DNA of 64,000 nucleotides from Dillenia suffruticosa (taxonomy: Eukaryota > Streptophyta > Magnoliopsida > Dilleniales > Dilleniaceae), in assembly GCA_033439265.1 (NCBI GenBank), contig JAVTVX010000002.1, forward strand, positions 17,511,674 to 17,575,673, written 5' to 3'. Position 1 is the stretch's first letter. Each line of letters opens with the position of its first letter. The position numbers were made by a program, and so were the translations under genes. Under the pieces are notes generated by a model. That model saw only the letters and a list, made by a program, of their open reading frames with translations, did no database searches and was not told where the DNA came from. Of the stretch, positions 25,022 through 36,796 are shown in pieces.

Positions 25022-25030
25022 TATATATAT
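25022..25030 (+). promoter_or_regulatory. Putative TATA box of the RPB12 gene
   Basis: TATATATAT follows a long poly-T tract and precedes a purine-rich leader (GAAGAAAG repeats at 25088-25112). The ATG is about 450 bases further on, so the leader may contain an intron. Position-based inference. Confidence 0.35.
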
Positions 25031-25479
25031 GAGAGTGTTGAATTTAAAATATTTTAGAGGGTTTAGGGCTTTGGGAGTTGGGCAGAGAGAAGAAGAAAGA
25101 AGAAGAAAGACAGAATCGTATAGCGGTCGCCGGGAGCGGGAGGTGCTCTTCTTCTTCCTCAAGCATAACTTACCTCAGTTCACCGTCGTTGCTTCTTTAT
25201 TGGTTTGTTTTGGGGATTCTATCATTGCTTTTGATCAGTCATGCGATGTATATCCTTGGATGCTCTTTACTGCTTTTAACGGTTTTATGAATAAAATTTG
25301 TTCATATGTTTATTTCAAAATTTTTCACAATCTTTTGTTGTTCCATTGCACTCGTGGACAAGAATTAGGGTATGGTAGGAATTGGACAACGGGGAAAAAA
25401 ATATTTACATTTAACATATAACCATGCGCTACTGAAAATCGGGCTTCTTTATTTTGTATGGTTGTAGCTATATTGTCAA

Positions 25480-28400
25480 ATGGATCCACACCCCGAACCA
25501 GTAAGCTATATATGCGGAGGTACTTGTTTTCTTCATCTTTCTATCAGTGCATTTTGGGGGTAATGAGTGCTTATCTGAGACTCGAAATGATGAACAGATT
25601 GTGGGATGGATAATACACTGAAGCCAGGGGATGTAATTCAATGTCGAGAGTGTGGCTATCGCATTTTGTACAAGAAGCGCACACGTCGAAGTATGCTACT
25701 TATCTCTCTTACCGTTTACTGATTGGCTATATTTGTTACTTTTCTTCTTTTCCCTTTTTGTTTTCAAGCCCATCTTATGTTTCATATCTTCTGTGGAACA
25801 TAATTGTTGCGTGCTTCATAGGGTTTTTGCAAAATGTGTTATTTGTGATTGCTTCCTATCATGTGAATTAAAGGATGTTTTTGAATCATGCACTTAGTTC
25901 TTTACTTGGAAATTTCTTGCAGTTCTTTGATGATTCCTCTCATTTCAGATAGACTGTTGGGACATTGTCTATCCTTTATTAATGCACGAATAATCAATGT
26001 TAGGACAGAGGAAAAAATGAAATAATGGATTACTGCAAATATGAAGAATTTTAAGTTAAAATGGAAGTGATCAGTTAATAAGACAAGTTGGAATATGGTT
26101 AATCATTCCCTTAACAAAAGGCTTTAATATCAGTCTATAGCTTTTTTACAAGTTGACAGACTAGACTAGTGGATTTGAGGCAGATACAGTCCTGCAATTT
26201 CACCTTCAGTTGTTATCTCATTTTTGCATCCACAATCTAGTTTCTTCCATTTTTATTTTTCTTTCCTGCGCATCTCCAATTCCAATGCTGTTAAAGAGGC
26301 TCCAGGTGCTTTCCTGGGTGGTCAGGTACTCAAGGTGCTCTGCCCGGCACCTCACTGGATCTCAGATGAGGCACTCACCTTTTGTGTCTAAGCACCGAGT
26401 CACAATGCCACCAAGCGAGTGCCTTGCTGATGTTTGAGCTTATTCACTATGCTTTCAAGGATATCCTATTCCACCTCTTCTCTTTCTCGACCTTATTCTC
26501 TTTCTTCTTTTTGTCTTTTTCTTGTTTCATATTCATTTCTTTTGCCCTTTTTCTTTTTATTTTTTCCTTTTTTTTGAAAAGAATTTTGATCTCTCCTCAA
26601 CCATCCATTTTTCTCATGCTATCCTCAACATGCTGAAGATTTATGGAATTTGTGTCAATAATAATTCTTGTAGGCAAGAAGGATCTATTTTAAATATCTT
26701 TCTCATAGCATTGTATGATACAAAACTTTTGTCTTTTGAATTTACAATATATATTATGGTCTATTAATGACTTAACTCTCAATACTATCTTGGAAAAAGT
26801 AAATGTTTCTCTTCAAGAGGTGTTTTGCTTCACTCAGGCATGTGTCTTAGGTGCCACCTGGCACCACATGCAACAGGGAGGTCATAGCACTGTAAAGGTA
26901 CTAGCTCCTTCAATAACATTGTCCTATTCTATAAACCTTAGTATGTGAGCAGTAAGTTCTAAAGATCTTCAGAGTTCCCATCAATGCTTGTTTTCTTTCC
27001 CGTGTTAATATGGTTTAGCATAAAAGAAAGGTGAGCTGTATTCTGGTCCTAGTGAATAGTGAGGCCTATATTGCACAAGAATTAACTAACACATTGTTGT
27101 TTATGACATTTGTATATGAACAACTAGAAGAGACAATAAGCTATCATCTTCACAGTCTTCATTAAGTGAATGTATATAATTAATCAGCCTAAAGATGTTT
27201 TCCCTATCTCTCCTTGAGATATCAATAGTCTTATCCTAGAGAAAGGGCTGAGATTGAGATCTTATGCATGGTACTTAGGAAGTGGAGAAGTAGTTGAACA
27301 TATCTGACATTCTTTCTTAATGCTTTGTGCACACTTCTTAGCATAGGAGTTCATTGTAAGGAGTCTCCTTGTGAGATGGTTCACCCACAAAAGCTGCTCC
27401 GGGACAGATTTACCACTTTTAATCACTACTATGTCATTGCATAGATCAAAAACCATACGATATGGATTTGATTCTGGTTGGTTGGAGGTTCTACTTCCTA
27501 ACAGCGGTTGACAAATGTTATCATTCTTGGCTGTTATGGTTTTAAATAGCAATGGAGCTCTGAATTGCTACAGTCAAGTACTGGATTTTTTTTAGCTGTT
27601 CAAACCATTGTGGAATCATCTCTCTCTCTCTCTCTCTCTTTCTTTCTCTGACGTAGAATATGTTAAATGTTATTTTTTGCATTAGTGTTTCAGAATATTT
27701 CTATTATTTGTTTATTTATATTTTCTGTGGTATTGTAGTTTGATTTTTTTTGCATAAATTTTTTAGGGTTTGCCAACATATCATGCATTAGGGTTTATAC
27801 AATATTTAGGGTATATGATTTTTGAATGTGGAATTGATTATTGATTTCTCATCCTGGTTTTCTGTTCCTCTGCTTCTCTCTCATTCCTGTGCCCTGCTTT
27901 GGCTTTCTTTCTTTCTCCTCATCCCTTCTCTGCTGTTTTTGCTTCAGGAGGACTGAGAAAGATGAGGTAGAATAGAAAAAAGGGGGGTCAGGGTGAACCC
28001 AGAATTTGGGAGGGTGTCCCATTCTGTCAAATGGCTTTTCCACATCAAATTTTATAGAGTTATACTTTACGCTTTGAGGCCCTTTCTTTTCTTATAGTGG
28101 AGAATTCCAAAAAGATAGCATTTCCACCTTTTAAAGCATTTTTGAAAGCACTAAATGCAAGTTTAGATTATTTTGGTAACAGTTTCTTTCCCATTTTCTC
28201 TTTGCCTGGCTCCCTCTCCCTGCTTCATTGGATCCACACCAAATTGATATCAGTGCTAAATGTGATAGCCCCATCCGTCACTTTCTTCAATGTCTTCTTT
28301 GTCCTTCAAGTGTCCTACATCCTCTTGCCTGCCTCTGTGAACCAGGTGTCTAACTTCCGGGGAGCAGAGCCATCATCCACCACTTTTGATGAACACATAA

Positions 28401-29975
28401 GCCTCATCCGCCGCAATAGAGGCCACCACATCCATTGCCAACAACCATCCAAGACACCTCTTCCACTGTTTGATAACCACTATAGTGACAAAGCTCACTC
28501 ACCAAAATTCATGAGCTCAATTGCCTAGATTCAGCCTAAAGAAACACTAAATCTGATTTTGGTACTTGAACGAACCTTGGCCAAAAACCGCTCCCTCCCC
28601 CTGCAGCCACCGCAGGGGAGGGGGGACTTTGGAAAGTGTTCTTCACATGGATATATAATGGAAAAATTGACATTGTTGGTACCCTAATAATGCCACACAA
28701 CTGTCAATTGTTTACGTTTCCACATCCTTAAGAATGTTTGCATCGAGTTTTTATATTATTAAAAATTACATATAAATTAAAATTTATTCAATAATTATTG
28801 AAATGAATTTTATAATTAATTAATAAATAATTATATAAATTAAGTTTGGAAAAAATTTTACATAAATATTATTAGCTTTTATTCTAACTTAATCTAGAAT
28901 TTTAAGCCTTAATCCTCACTTAATTAATTTGACTAATGACTTTTTTTTTCAATTTTTTTATTAAAGATCGATGCTCGAGTACTCTTTGGCATATCTCTTC
29001 ATAAGCTCGTTTCCAAAATTTATTGTTCAATGCCCAAATTGTATCACTGTTTTGTAAAAGGTTAATTTTTTTATTTTTTATTTTTTATTTTTAGTGAAGA
29101 GAGCCCACCCTTACAAAAATTGTGAGGGAAATGAAATTACCAAGCTCATTCAGTTATAATGCATTATTTGCATAATTTGTGGACCATTGGGGGTGGAATT
29201 ATGGGCTTGGAGAGCTATGACTAGGTTTTTTATGGGGGGGGGGGGTGGGAGTTTAGATGCAACATTATAGTGGTATTCTAGGAACACTTGTAGAAATAGA
29301 TTCTAGCTATTTCAACTAGGGAATATTTTTCTTTTTTGGTTTTGATTCGGATTTGATTTATTGTTAATTCCCAGTGTGTTTTGGAGTTTATGCCTAGGGC
29401 TTATTGTAAAAGTAAGCTTCTGTTTATGAATTATTGAATTGAAACTTCCTGTGTGTAATTGATTTCTCCCTTTAATTTATTGCTGTTTCCAGGCATCTCT
29501 CTCCCTTTTCTCTCTATCATGATGTTCTATAATTGATTCACTAGAAGTTATCATTATTCCTCGTAAAATATAGTGTAGAATAAGCAGAGAAAAGGCAAGG
29601 GGAAAAAAAGAATTTCATTTGGTTAATGGATATATTCTATTTTTCATAGATCTTACAATGAATTCCTCACATACACAAATACACATCCACACCGTGTGGA
29701 TCTTCCAACACCTAATAAGGTATTATAACTAATCTTATAATGTCTAGTCCAATTCTCTCCTGTGTGCCTAATGGACCTAAATGTAATGGCCTGTTATGCG
29801 GATGGATTCAAATAAACAAACAAATTTTCCTTAGGAATATGCATGGAGATTTTGACTTTGTTTCCCCCAAAGTAAAGACTGTTTATTAGTTTCTTTAGTT
29901 TTAAGTTGTTTAATAATGCACCTAATATATCATGATTTCTTTTTATTTGCAGTTGTTCAGTATGAAGCTCGCTAA
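25480..29975 (+). CDS. NRPB12: RNA polymerase subunit RPB12 (ABC10-alpha), 51 aa
   Basis: Three short exons, 25480-25519, 25598-25690 and 29953-29975, joined at GT-AG introns of 78 and 4262 bp. They encode [33 protein letters not shown] and [23 protein letters not shown] and CRECG supply the four zinc-binding cysteines. The final RR(I/V)VQYEAR is the family signature, and the length equals that of the plant and yeast orthologues. The subunit is shared by RNA polymerases I, II and III (and in plants IV and V) and helps assemble the core in the nucleus. The last exon codes only eight residues and lies 4.3 kb away. The splice phases fit exactly (GGA G|AT and CGA A|TT). Upstream DNA at 25030-25479 is probably 5' leader. 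Confidence 0.95.
25691..29952. other. Large intron 2 of RPB12 and its contents
   Basis: A 4262-bp intron in a gene with 156 coding bases. It holds a decayed repeat with GGTGC/GGCAC words at 26290-26440, an (CT)n run near 27617-27658, and a G11 homopolymer near 29235. Open frames occur at 27262-27552 (-, 96 codons) and 28097-28528 (+, 143 codons). Neither peptide is recognisable, though both patches are less AT-rich than their surroundings and may be TE-derived or gene fragments. Confidence 0.6.
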
Positions 29976-31318
29976 GCAAGAGAATGGTGGAGCTGCTGGA
30001 ACAATGTGATCGGCTGGATCTCCAATGAGTTCATGTTTATTTGGTTCTATATTCTATTACAAGAAACTTGATGTCTGATAATCCTATAAGAAAAAGAAAG
30101 ACAAGACGCAATGTGATACCTATGTTAAGGGAGCTCATGGTTGATGACTACGAGCAAAAATATTAGGGAAACCAACATTTTGATTCATGCACAACTTGGT
30201 AAAATGATCCTCTGATGAACTTGGCCTATCATTAAGAGAAGGTTTTCGGTTCTGCAAGTTAAAGTTCAAATACTTTTGAATGTAAAAATGTAATAATCAT
30301 ATTTTAAAAAATAAATTCTTAACTATAGACACATGGTGGGGTGAGAAAATATTATAATACTTAAAATTTGGTGATTTCATACATTTAAAGAAATTATAAA
30401 ATAAAAAAAATTATAAATTTTACATTTAGAGACTTCATATATTATTAAATTTAAAATCAATGATTATGATAATATATGCAACTTACATAAGTATGTATGT
30501 GGTGCATGGAATAATTTTATTGACTGTATTAGATTTAAATTTAAATAATTTTAATTTATTTGATAACTATATAAAAAAATTACGGAAGATATGTCCGTTA
30601 ACAAATTAAAAATAAAAAATGTGCAACTTGGTATTATAAAAAATGCACCGGCTTTTTCACTTTTTCTGGTTGATTGGACCCTTTTTTTCTTTTTTCCCCC
30701 GGTGTGCGGTTCATGCGCTCCGAAGGCGCGTAATATTTGGGGACTTTAGAGGCTGTTTGGATAACGAGGGAGCGAAGGAACGTTGGCCGCAACAGCCGAG
30801 TGTGGAGACTGGAGAGGCCACCACTATTCGCCCAAGCAACCTAAACCCATTGTGCAGAACAAGAACAAACCAGCGCACAAAAAAGGGTCAAATAAACACA
30901 CGAATTAAAAAAAAAAAAAAAAAAATTAGTAACACTAGTAGTAATTTTTCCTTTTTCGTTTCCTCTCTGCTTCCCCATTTTGCAGATTTTCTGCTGGGAC
31001 GTGAACTCGCAAGAATCGCTGTGTGCATCTTAGAAGTCAAACGCCTTTGTATGCCAATTCTTCTCCCACGTTTTCTTTGTTCCCCTATTGAATTCCTCTC
31101 TGTTCATAGTTCTTGTTCGAATTCCTTGTTTGCCTCTCTCTCATCTTTGATTTTATTTGTGCTTATCATTATCTCCAATTGTTGGCCAGTTCTTGAAAAA
31201 TGAGGAAAAACCCAGAAAAATTTTGACTTGAATATGCTCAAATTTGGTGTTAATTGAACCATTTTCAGAAATTCAGAGGTGCAATAAGTTGTAGAGAAAC
31301 TGTTTTTGGTCTACTAAA
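29976..31318. other. RPB12 3' UTR and PPR 5' flank
   Basis: The first few hundred bases after the RPB12 stop should be its 3' UTR. From about 30640 the sequence becomes GC-richer and pyrimidine-rich, as expected for the promoter and leader of the downstream PPR gene. A 186-codon open frame at 30643-31203 contains a poly-Lys run and has no domain; I treat it as leader. Confidence 0.4.
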
Positions 31319-33022
31319 ATGGTAGTAGTGATAAATTCAGTGTCCCCCGTTCCAAAACCATCTGTAGAGAGTGCAAGAAAAGCCTGTCAATTCTTTTCTC
31401 AGATACCAAACCTCCATAGCTTTTCACTCAACAAGGGTTTTTCAAGAGTGTTGGCATCTACCCAGATCACTATTTCCCCTAAAGAATCCAATTTCACATT
31501 ACCCAATTGGAGGTCCGGCAAGAATGACACAAGAACAAGAGATGTTAGGATAACTGATGCATTTTTATATTTGGAGTACATGGTTGGGAAGGGACACAAA
31601 CCTGATGTTGCTCAAGCAACTCAGCTGTTGTATGATCTTTGCAAGTCGAATAAGCTTCGAAAAGCAACTAGAGTCATGGAGGTGATTGTTAGTTCAGGTA
31701 CTGCTCCGGATGGTGCTTCGTATGCTTTCTTGGTGAACAGTTTGTGCAAGAGAGGAAATGTTGGGTATGCTATGCAACTTGTTGAAAAAATGGAGGACAG
31801 AGGGTACCCAGCAGAAACGACTGTCTATAATTCACTTGTTAGAGGTCTTTGCACGCAGGGAAATTTGAGTAAGGGCTTACAGCTTTTGGATAAGTTAATG
31901 CAAAAAGGGCTTGTTCCAAATGCTTTCACATATTCGTTTTTGCTAGAAGCGGCTTATAAGGAAAAAGGAGTCGATGACGCAATAAGGGTCTTGAAGGAGA
32001 TTATAGCTAAGGGTGGGAAGCCTAATTTGGTTAGTTATAATGTTCTCTTGACAGGCTTGTGCAAAGAAGGTAGAACAGATGAGGCAATTAAATTCCTTGA
32101 GGAGATGTCATCAAAGGGGCTTAGTCCAAATGTTGTAAGCTATAATATTTTGTTGAGCAGCTTGTGCGTTGAAGGACGATGGGAAGAAGCAAACAAGCTT
32201 CTGTCCGATATGGATGGACAGGAGCATTCTCCTTCTCTTGTTACTTATAATATACTGATTAGCTCCCTTGCCCTACGTGGGCAAACTGATCGAGCTCTTG
32301 ACGTATTGGATGAATTGCTAAAAGGGCGGTTCAAGCCCAATGCGGCAAGCTATAATCCAATAATTGCTCGTCTTTGCAAAGAAGGGAAAATTGATGTTGT
32401 GGTTAAGTGTCTTGACCAAATGATGTTCCAACACTGTAGTCCTAATGAGGGCACGTATAATGCCATCGCTGTACTCTGTGAGGATGGGAAAGTTCGGGAG
32501 GCATTCTCAATAATTCAAAGCCTGGGCAATAAGCAAAATTCTTCCACACATGACTTCTATAAAAATGTAATCTCAACCTTGTGTAGAAAAAGGAACACCT
32601 ATCCGGCAGTTCAGCTTCTATATGAAATGACAAATTTTGGATTTACTCCCGACTCCTATACATATTCATCATTAATTAGGGGTCTGTGTTTGGAGGGAAT
32701 GCTTGATGAGGCTGTAGAGATTGTGAATATTATGGAAGAATTTGATTGCAGGCCACATGTAGACAATTTCAATGCCCTTATCCATGGGTTTTGTAAATCA
32801 AAGAGGACGGATTTGTCGATGGAGATACTAGAAATGATGATTGAGAATGGATATACCCCAAATGAGACAAGTTACACAATCCTTGTTGAGGGAATTGCCC
32901 ATGAAGAAGAAATGGAGCTTGCAGCAGAAGTTTTGAAGGAATTGTTCTTGAGACACGTCGTGAGCCGAAATACAGTAGAAAGGCTTGTCATGCAATATGA
33001 TTTTGATGGATTACCTATATAG
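31319..33022 (+). CDS. P-class PPR protein, At1g79080-like (567 aa)
   Basis: An uninterrupted frame beginning MVVVINSVSPVPKPS, with a Ser/Thr/Lys-rich N-terminus that fits a plastid or mitochondrial transit peptide. About 13 PPR motifs start near residue 95 (for example LVSYNVLLTGLCKEGRTDEA, SYTYSSLIRGLCLEGMLDEA, ETSYTILVEGIAHEEEMELA). One motif near residue 380 (EGTYNAIAVLCEDGK) is one residue short. No E/DYW extension follows; the protein ends QYDFDGLPI. P-class PPRs act on organelle RNA. The order and ends recall Arabidopsis At1g79080 (from memory). The last two motifs, the C-terminus and the 3' UTR are duplicated about 2 kb downstream as a pseudogene. Confidence 0.92.
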   Translation: MVVVINSVSPVPKPSVESARKACQFFSQIPNLHSFSLNKGFSRVLASTQITISPKESNFTLPNWRSGKNDTRTRDVRITDAFLYLEYMVGKGHKPDVAQATQLLYDLCKSNKLRKATRVMEVIVSSGTAPDGASYAFLVNSLCKRGNVGYAMQLVEKMEDRGYPAETTVYNSLVRGLCTQGNLSKGLQLLDKLMQKGLVPNAFTYSFLLEAAYKEKGVDDAIRVLKEIIAKGGKPNLVSYNVLLTGLCKEGRTDEAIKFLEEMSSKGLSPNVVSYNILLSSLCVEGRWEEANKLLSDMDGQEHSPSLVTYNILISSLALRGQTDRALDVLDELLKGRFKPNAASYNPIIARLCKEGKIDVVVKCLDQMMFQHCSPNEGTYNAIAVLCEDGKVREAFSIIQSLGNKQNSSTHDFYKNVISTLCRKRNTYPAVQLLYEMTNFGFTPDSYTYSSLIRGLCLEGMLDEAVEIVNIMEEFDCRPHVDNFNALIHGFCKSKRTDLSMEILEMMIENGYTPNETSYTILVEGIAHEEEMELAAEVLKELFLRHVVSRNTVERLVMQYDFDGLPI

Positions 33023-34819
33023 GCATGGCAAACAGAATTAGTAGATGAAACCAAACAGGACCTATGCATGGGTTATTCACCGAAATGAGCTCTCTGTGAA
33101 ATTATAATTGTTCTTTACTGGATGCAGAGCAGGGTCAATACATGTACTATGTAAATTGAAATTTGAGACCATGCCTCATCTTTAAAATTGTTGTTCTTTA
33201 TAAATCTTTTTGGAGATAGGAAAGGCTTAACAAGAATTCATTCTACTTATTTCCCTTCTTTGGGTCATGACAACTTTATCCAAATTACCTTTTTGTATGC
33301 TAAAGTTTTTTAATGTAGCACTTAACGCATTACTGGTCACATTTTACAGTTCCTTTCATAGGGAATGCAAGTTCATTGAATCATTCAGTTCCGGATATTT
33401 CCTTGCTACCTATTTTTTAACAAGATCTGCAAAGGTGCTTTTTATTTTTAATCACCTCACAGAAAGATTTGCCAGGGTATAATTTTTCTTCACTTCAATT
33501 GCAAGCTTTTTATTTATTTATTTATTTTTATATCTGATGAGATATAAATTGCCACCAGATGGTTATGTGACCGCCCAGCTTATACTTACAACCAAAATGC
33601 TTGTCATCCAAATTATCAGGAATATGATGAGACTTGAACCCCAGGGTGTTGGGTGGATTGGGAATATGATCCAAATTCCCATAACTACGTGGGAAAAGTT
33701 TTCAGGGTCTAATGAAGAACCTCAAATTCTGAAAACTCCGATATGATCTCATAAACGTTTCTTTCCTCTCAGGTCTAGAAGAGCTTATCAATTTGACGAG
33801 TATGTATATAGAAATGGAAGTTTCATATATTTTCGAAACAAGGTTAATTTTATAGTCTTGGGTGTTCCCAAGTGTAATAGTCAGAACATTCTAAAAGAGG
33901 CATTTACTTTTGTTTTTTTTTTGGGGGGGGGGTTGGAGAAGGTGGAAGCCGACCTTGAAAACCTAAAAAAGCAAGGACAGGGATCCATGGAAGCAGTTAT
34001 ATGAAGGTGATTTACGAATGTTTTTGAGAATCAAATAGCATTCCAAGGTGGATTGCCCCCCCCCCCCTTCTCTCATGGTCTTATTTGTCTCCCTGTATAC
34101 CGGCCAAATTGAGGCAGAGGGATAAAAAAGAATCAACTCTCTTTATAACACCAAATTGCTCTCCAACTCTTAAACTTTCTCTCAGTAATCAAAAAGAAAT
34201 TTTGGTGGATCTTGTGGCTGCGGGTTCCATGCCATGCTCACATGTTCGACATTGTCCCATTGATAATTATAACAGAAAATTTTTGAAGGATTTGATGGGT
34301 GTTCTTGCTCGGTGCGCGTGTCCAATGGGTTTAAAAAGACACATGGAAGACTAGTGGTAAAAGGGTTTTGAATTGTTCGAGTATGGTAGTCCAAGGATCA
34401 ACCTTTATCCGAGTACATTACGCTAATTTTGAATTTTTTTCCCTCTATTTTTTTCCTTTTTCTCCAATAATAGAGGGGAAAAAATGAGAAAGATGTTTCT
34501 TGAGTTGTATTGTGAAGCATGAGCTCTTTAGTAATTTTAGAATTTGATATGGGGTCTATTGGAAGGGCATAAAGACTTACTTTCAGAAAGGATACCCAAT
34601 CAGCAACCAACAAACCTGAAAATTTTGCCACGGGACTCCACCAATCAATCCTCATTCATTTTGAATGCTCTCATTCAAAGTCTCATCCAAGCTTTTATAA
34701 TTTTCTGTTGCACTATTGTTTGTATATTCTAAAAGATTTTTAGGCAGAATTAGGGTAAGTTTGTGCTCTAACGCTTTCTTCTTGGCCTTCTCTTCTCATG
34801 TAGATGCTCTCAATGCCCT
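33023..34819. other. 3' UTR and spacer between the PPR gene and its partial copy
   Basis: 33023-33420 is shared with the downstream duplicate. The remainder contains G- and C-homopolymers (near 33922 and 34059) and several unrecognised open frames of 60-90 codons. No gene is supported. Confidence 0.45.
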
Positions 34820-35113
34820 TGGATTATGGAAGTGTTTGACTGCAGGCCAGATGTCGACAATTTCAATGCCCTTATCCTTGGATTCCGTAAATCAAAGAGG
34901 AGATATTTGTTGATGGAGATATTATAAATGATGATTGAGAAGGGGAATACCCTAAATGAGACAAGTTATACAATCCTTGTGGAGGGAATTGCCCAGGAAG
35001 AAGAAATGGAGCTCAGAGCAGAAGCTTTGGAGGACTTGTTCTTGAGACACGTGAGCCAAAATACACTAGCAAGGCTTGTGATGCCGTATGACCTTGCCGG
35101 ATTACCTATATAG
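34820..35113 (+). pseudogene. Partial duplicate of the upstream PPR gene's 3' end
   Basis: It encodes FDCRPDVDNFNALILGF, then MMIEKGNTLNETSYTILVEG and ends LVMPYDLAGLPI, matching residues from about 475 to the C-terminus of the 31319-33022 gene. The frame has an in-frame TAA at 34925-34927 (MEIL*MMIEKG). All upstream PPR motifs are missing and no start exists. Homology continues into the 3' flank to about 35440, past the stop, with shared blocks such as gaaattataattgtt and aaaattgttgttcttta. This points to a DNA-level segmental duplication that is now decaying. Confidence 0.88.
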
Positions 35114-36796
35114 GCCCATGCACGCGAAACAAATATATTAGATAAAGCCAAACAGGACCCATGAGTGGGTTGTTCACAGAAACGAGCTCTCTATGAAATT
35201 ATAATTGTTCCTTACTAGATGAAGAGAAGGGTCAATACATAAAGAATGTAAATTGAAATTTTGAGACCTTTGGTTCATCTTGAAAATTGTTGTTCTTTAC
35301 TTTTTCACCCCCTTGTGCATAAATCTCGACTTTTTTTTGGATGTTGAAGCTTTTTAATGTAGCTCTTGGTCATTGCCAGTCACTTTTTTCAGTTCATTTC
35401 AAAGGGAACGCAAGTACATTGAGTCATTCCATATTCATAATTTTCTTAGTTAGTACTAATAATTAAAACATTATTCATTTGCCGGAAGACAATGAGGACA
35501 GCACCATGGTGCATGTGGGACACCTGATTCGTGTGGGAGAGGCAGTGACATGCAACTGATGACATTGCTGGGGCATGTATGCGTAGGTTGGTTTTTCCTT
35601 TTTTAATTATTTGACAATGCATTTTATTGAAATGCATTCTTCCGTTTATGTTGGAAAAACAGTTTACTTTATATTTATTTTTTAACAAGATTGAGCTTTC
35701 TGTTTAATGGCTTAGCAGAAACTTTAGGGTTTGATGAAGAAGCACGAATTTTTAAATCTCCAACATCATTGCATAAAACTTTCTTTATTTTTTGAGTCAT
35801 TTATATTTAAAAATTTTTAATTTACCTTAATTTATTTCTATTTTATTATATTTTAATTATGATATTTTTATAATTAAAGTTATAAAATTTAGGGGTTTAT
35901 AAGTAAAAAAATTATATCAATAGTTTTTATTATTTTTATTTACATTAACGGTGTATCTTAAACTCTACTCCACTGTTGTTGTTGTTGTTGTCGTTGTTGT
36001 TGTTGTCGTTGTTGTTGTTGTCGTTGATGTTGTCGTCGTTGTTGTTGTCGTCGTTGTTGTTGTCGTCGTTGTTGTTGTTGTTTAGGTTTTTTTTATAAAT
36101 TCTTTTAATATATATATTTTTTCAAGTATCAAAATTAAGTTCTGACTGAGATGAGTACCCGTGGCACTCTAACCTAGTTCTTGTGTTGTCTTAAATCATG
36201 GAATATCACTTCAGCGTAATCCTCACCACCCAAATAACCATTGGTATCAAGAACTTATGGTTGAGAACCAAGTGCCTTTATTGACGAAAGGGTAATTGTA
36301 AGATTCCCAAGAGGCGTGAAATTATATTTAAATATTGTACCATTTCACATATTTAAATATTTTTAAATTATTTTATCATATTGATGCATTTAATTAATTT
36401 TATAATTTTTATACAATAATAATTGAGTCGAATAATGAAAATTACGCAAAACCACTGATATTGGTAGGCAAAAAAAAAAAAAAAAAAACAGAGAGAGAGG
36501 AGTTTTATAATATAATTTATTTAATTATCCGCTTATATTGTTAATTATATTTAATTTTTAATTTATGAAATATATACAAGACAGAAGGATGACAAAGAAA
36601 AAGTGACATGGCTATTTAAAAATATCATCTGCTAATAATAATTTGAAAAAAAATATATATTTTTAAGCTTTAAAATCTATATAGAATTTTACAAAATTCC
36701 AGAATTTGAATCTTGAGAAATGCAAAACTCACACACTCGTGAATCGAGTGAGAAGCTGAATTTGAAAATCCGCATCACATCGAGGTTTGGGCGGCC
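35114..36796. other. Duplicated PPR 3' flank, then AT-rich spacer
   Basis: 35114-35440 mirrors the 3' flank of the intact PPR gene. Beyond it lie AT-rich DNA, a TTG/TCG triplet microsatellite at 35974-36081, and a poly-A/GA patch near 36471-36500. No gene is seen. Confidence 0.5.
35974..36081. repeat. Compound (TTG)n/(TCG) triplet repeat
   Basis: About 108 bases of TTG triplets regularly interrupted by TCG. It is imperfect but continuous. It does not follow a LINE 3' terminus, so I treat it as a simple microsatellite. Confidence 0.9.

Noticed and set aside
28202..28222. tgcctggctccct matches the first 13 bases of miR160
   Set aside because: The remaining bases differ and no foldback partner is visible. 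A chance match in pyrimidine-rich DNA.
28097..28528. 143-codon frame in RPB12 intron 2
   Set aside because: The peptide has no known domain and the frame is confined to the intron. It may be a gene fragment, but nothing supports a gene call.
30643..31203. 186-codon frame upstream of the second PPR gene
   Set aside because: It contains a poly-A-derived Lys run, no domain, and lies where the leader and promoter are expected.
35974..36081. TTG repeat as a LINE (GTT)n tail
   Set aside because: The sequence next to it lacks the LINE 3' terminus seen at 1041-1090 and 62668-62710.
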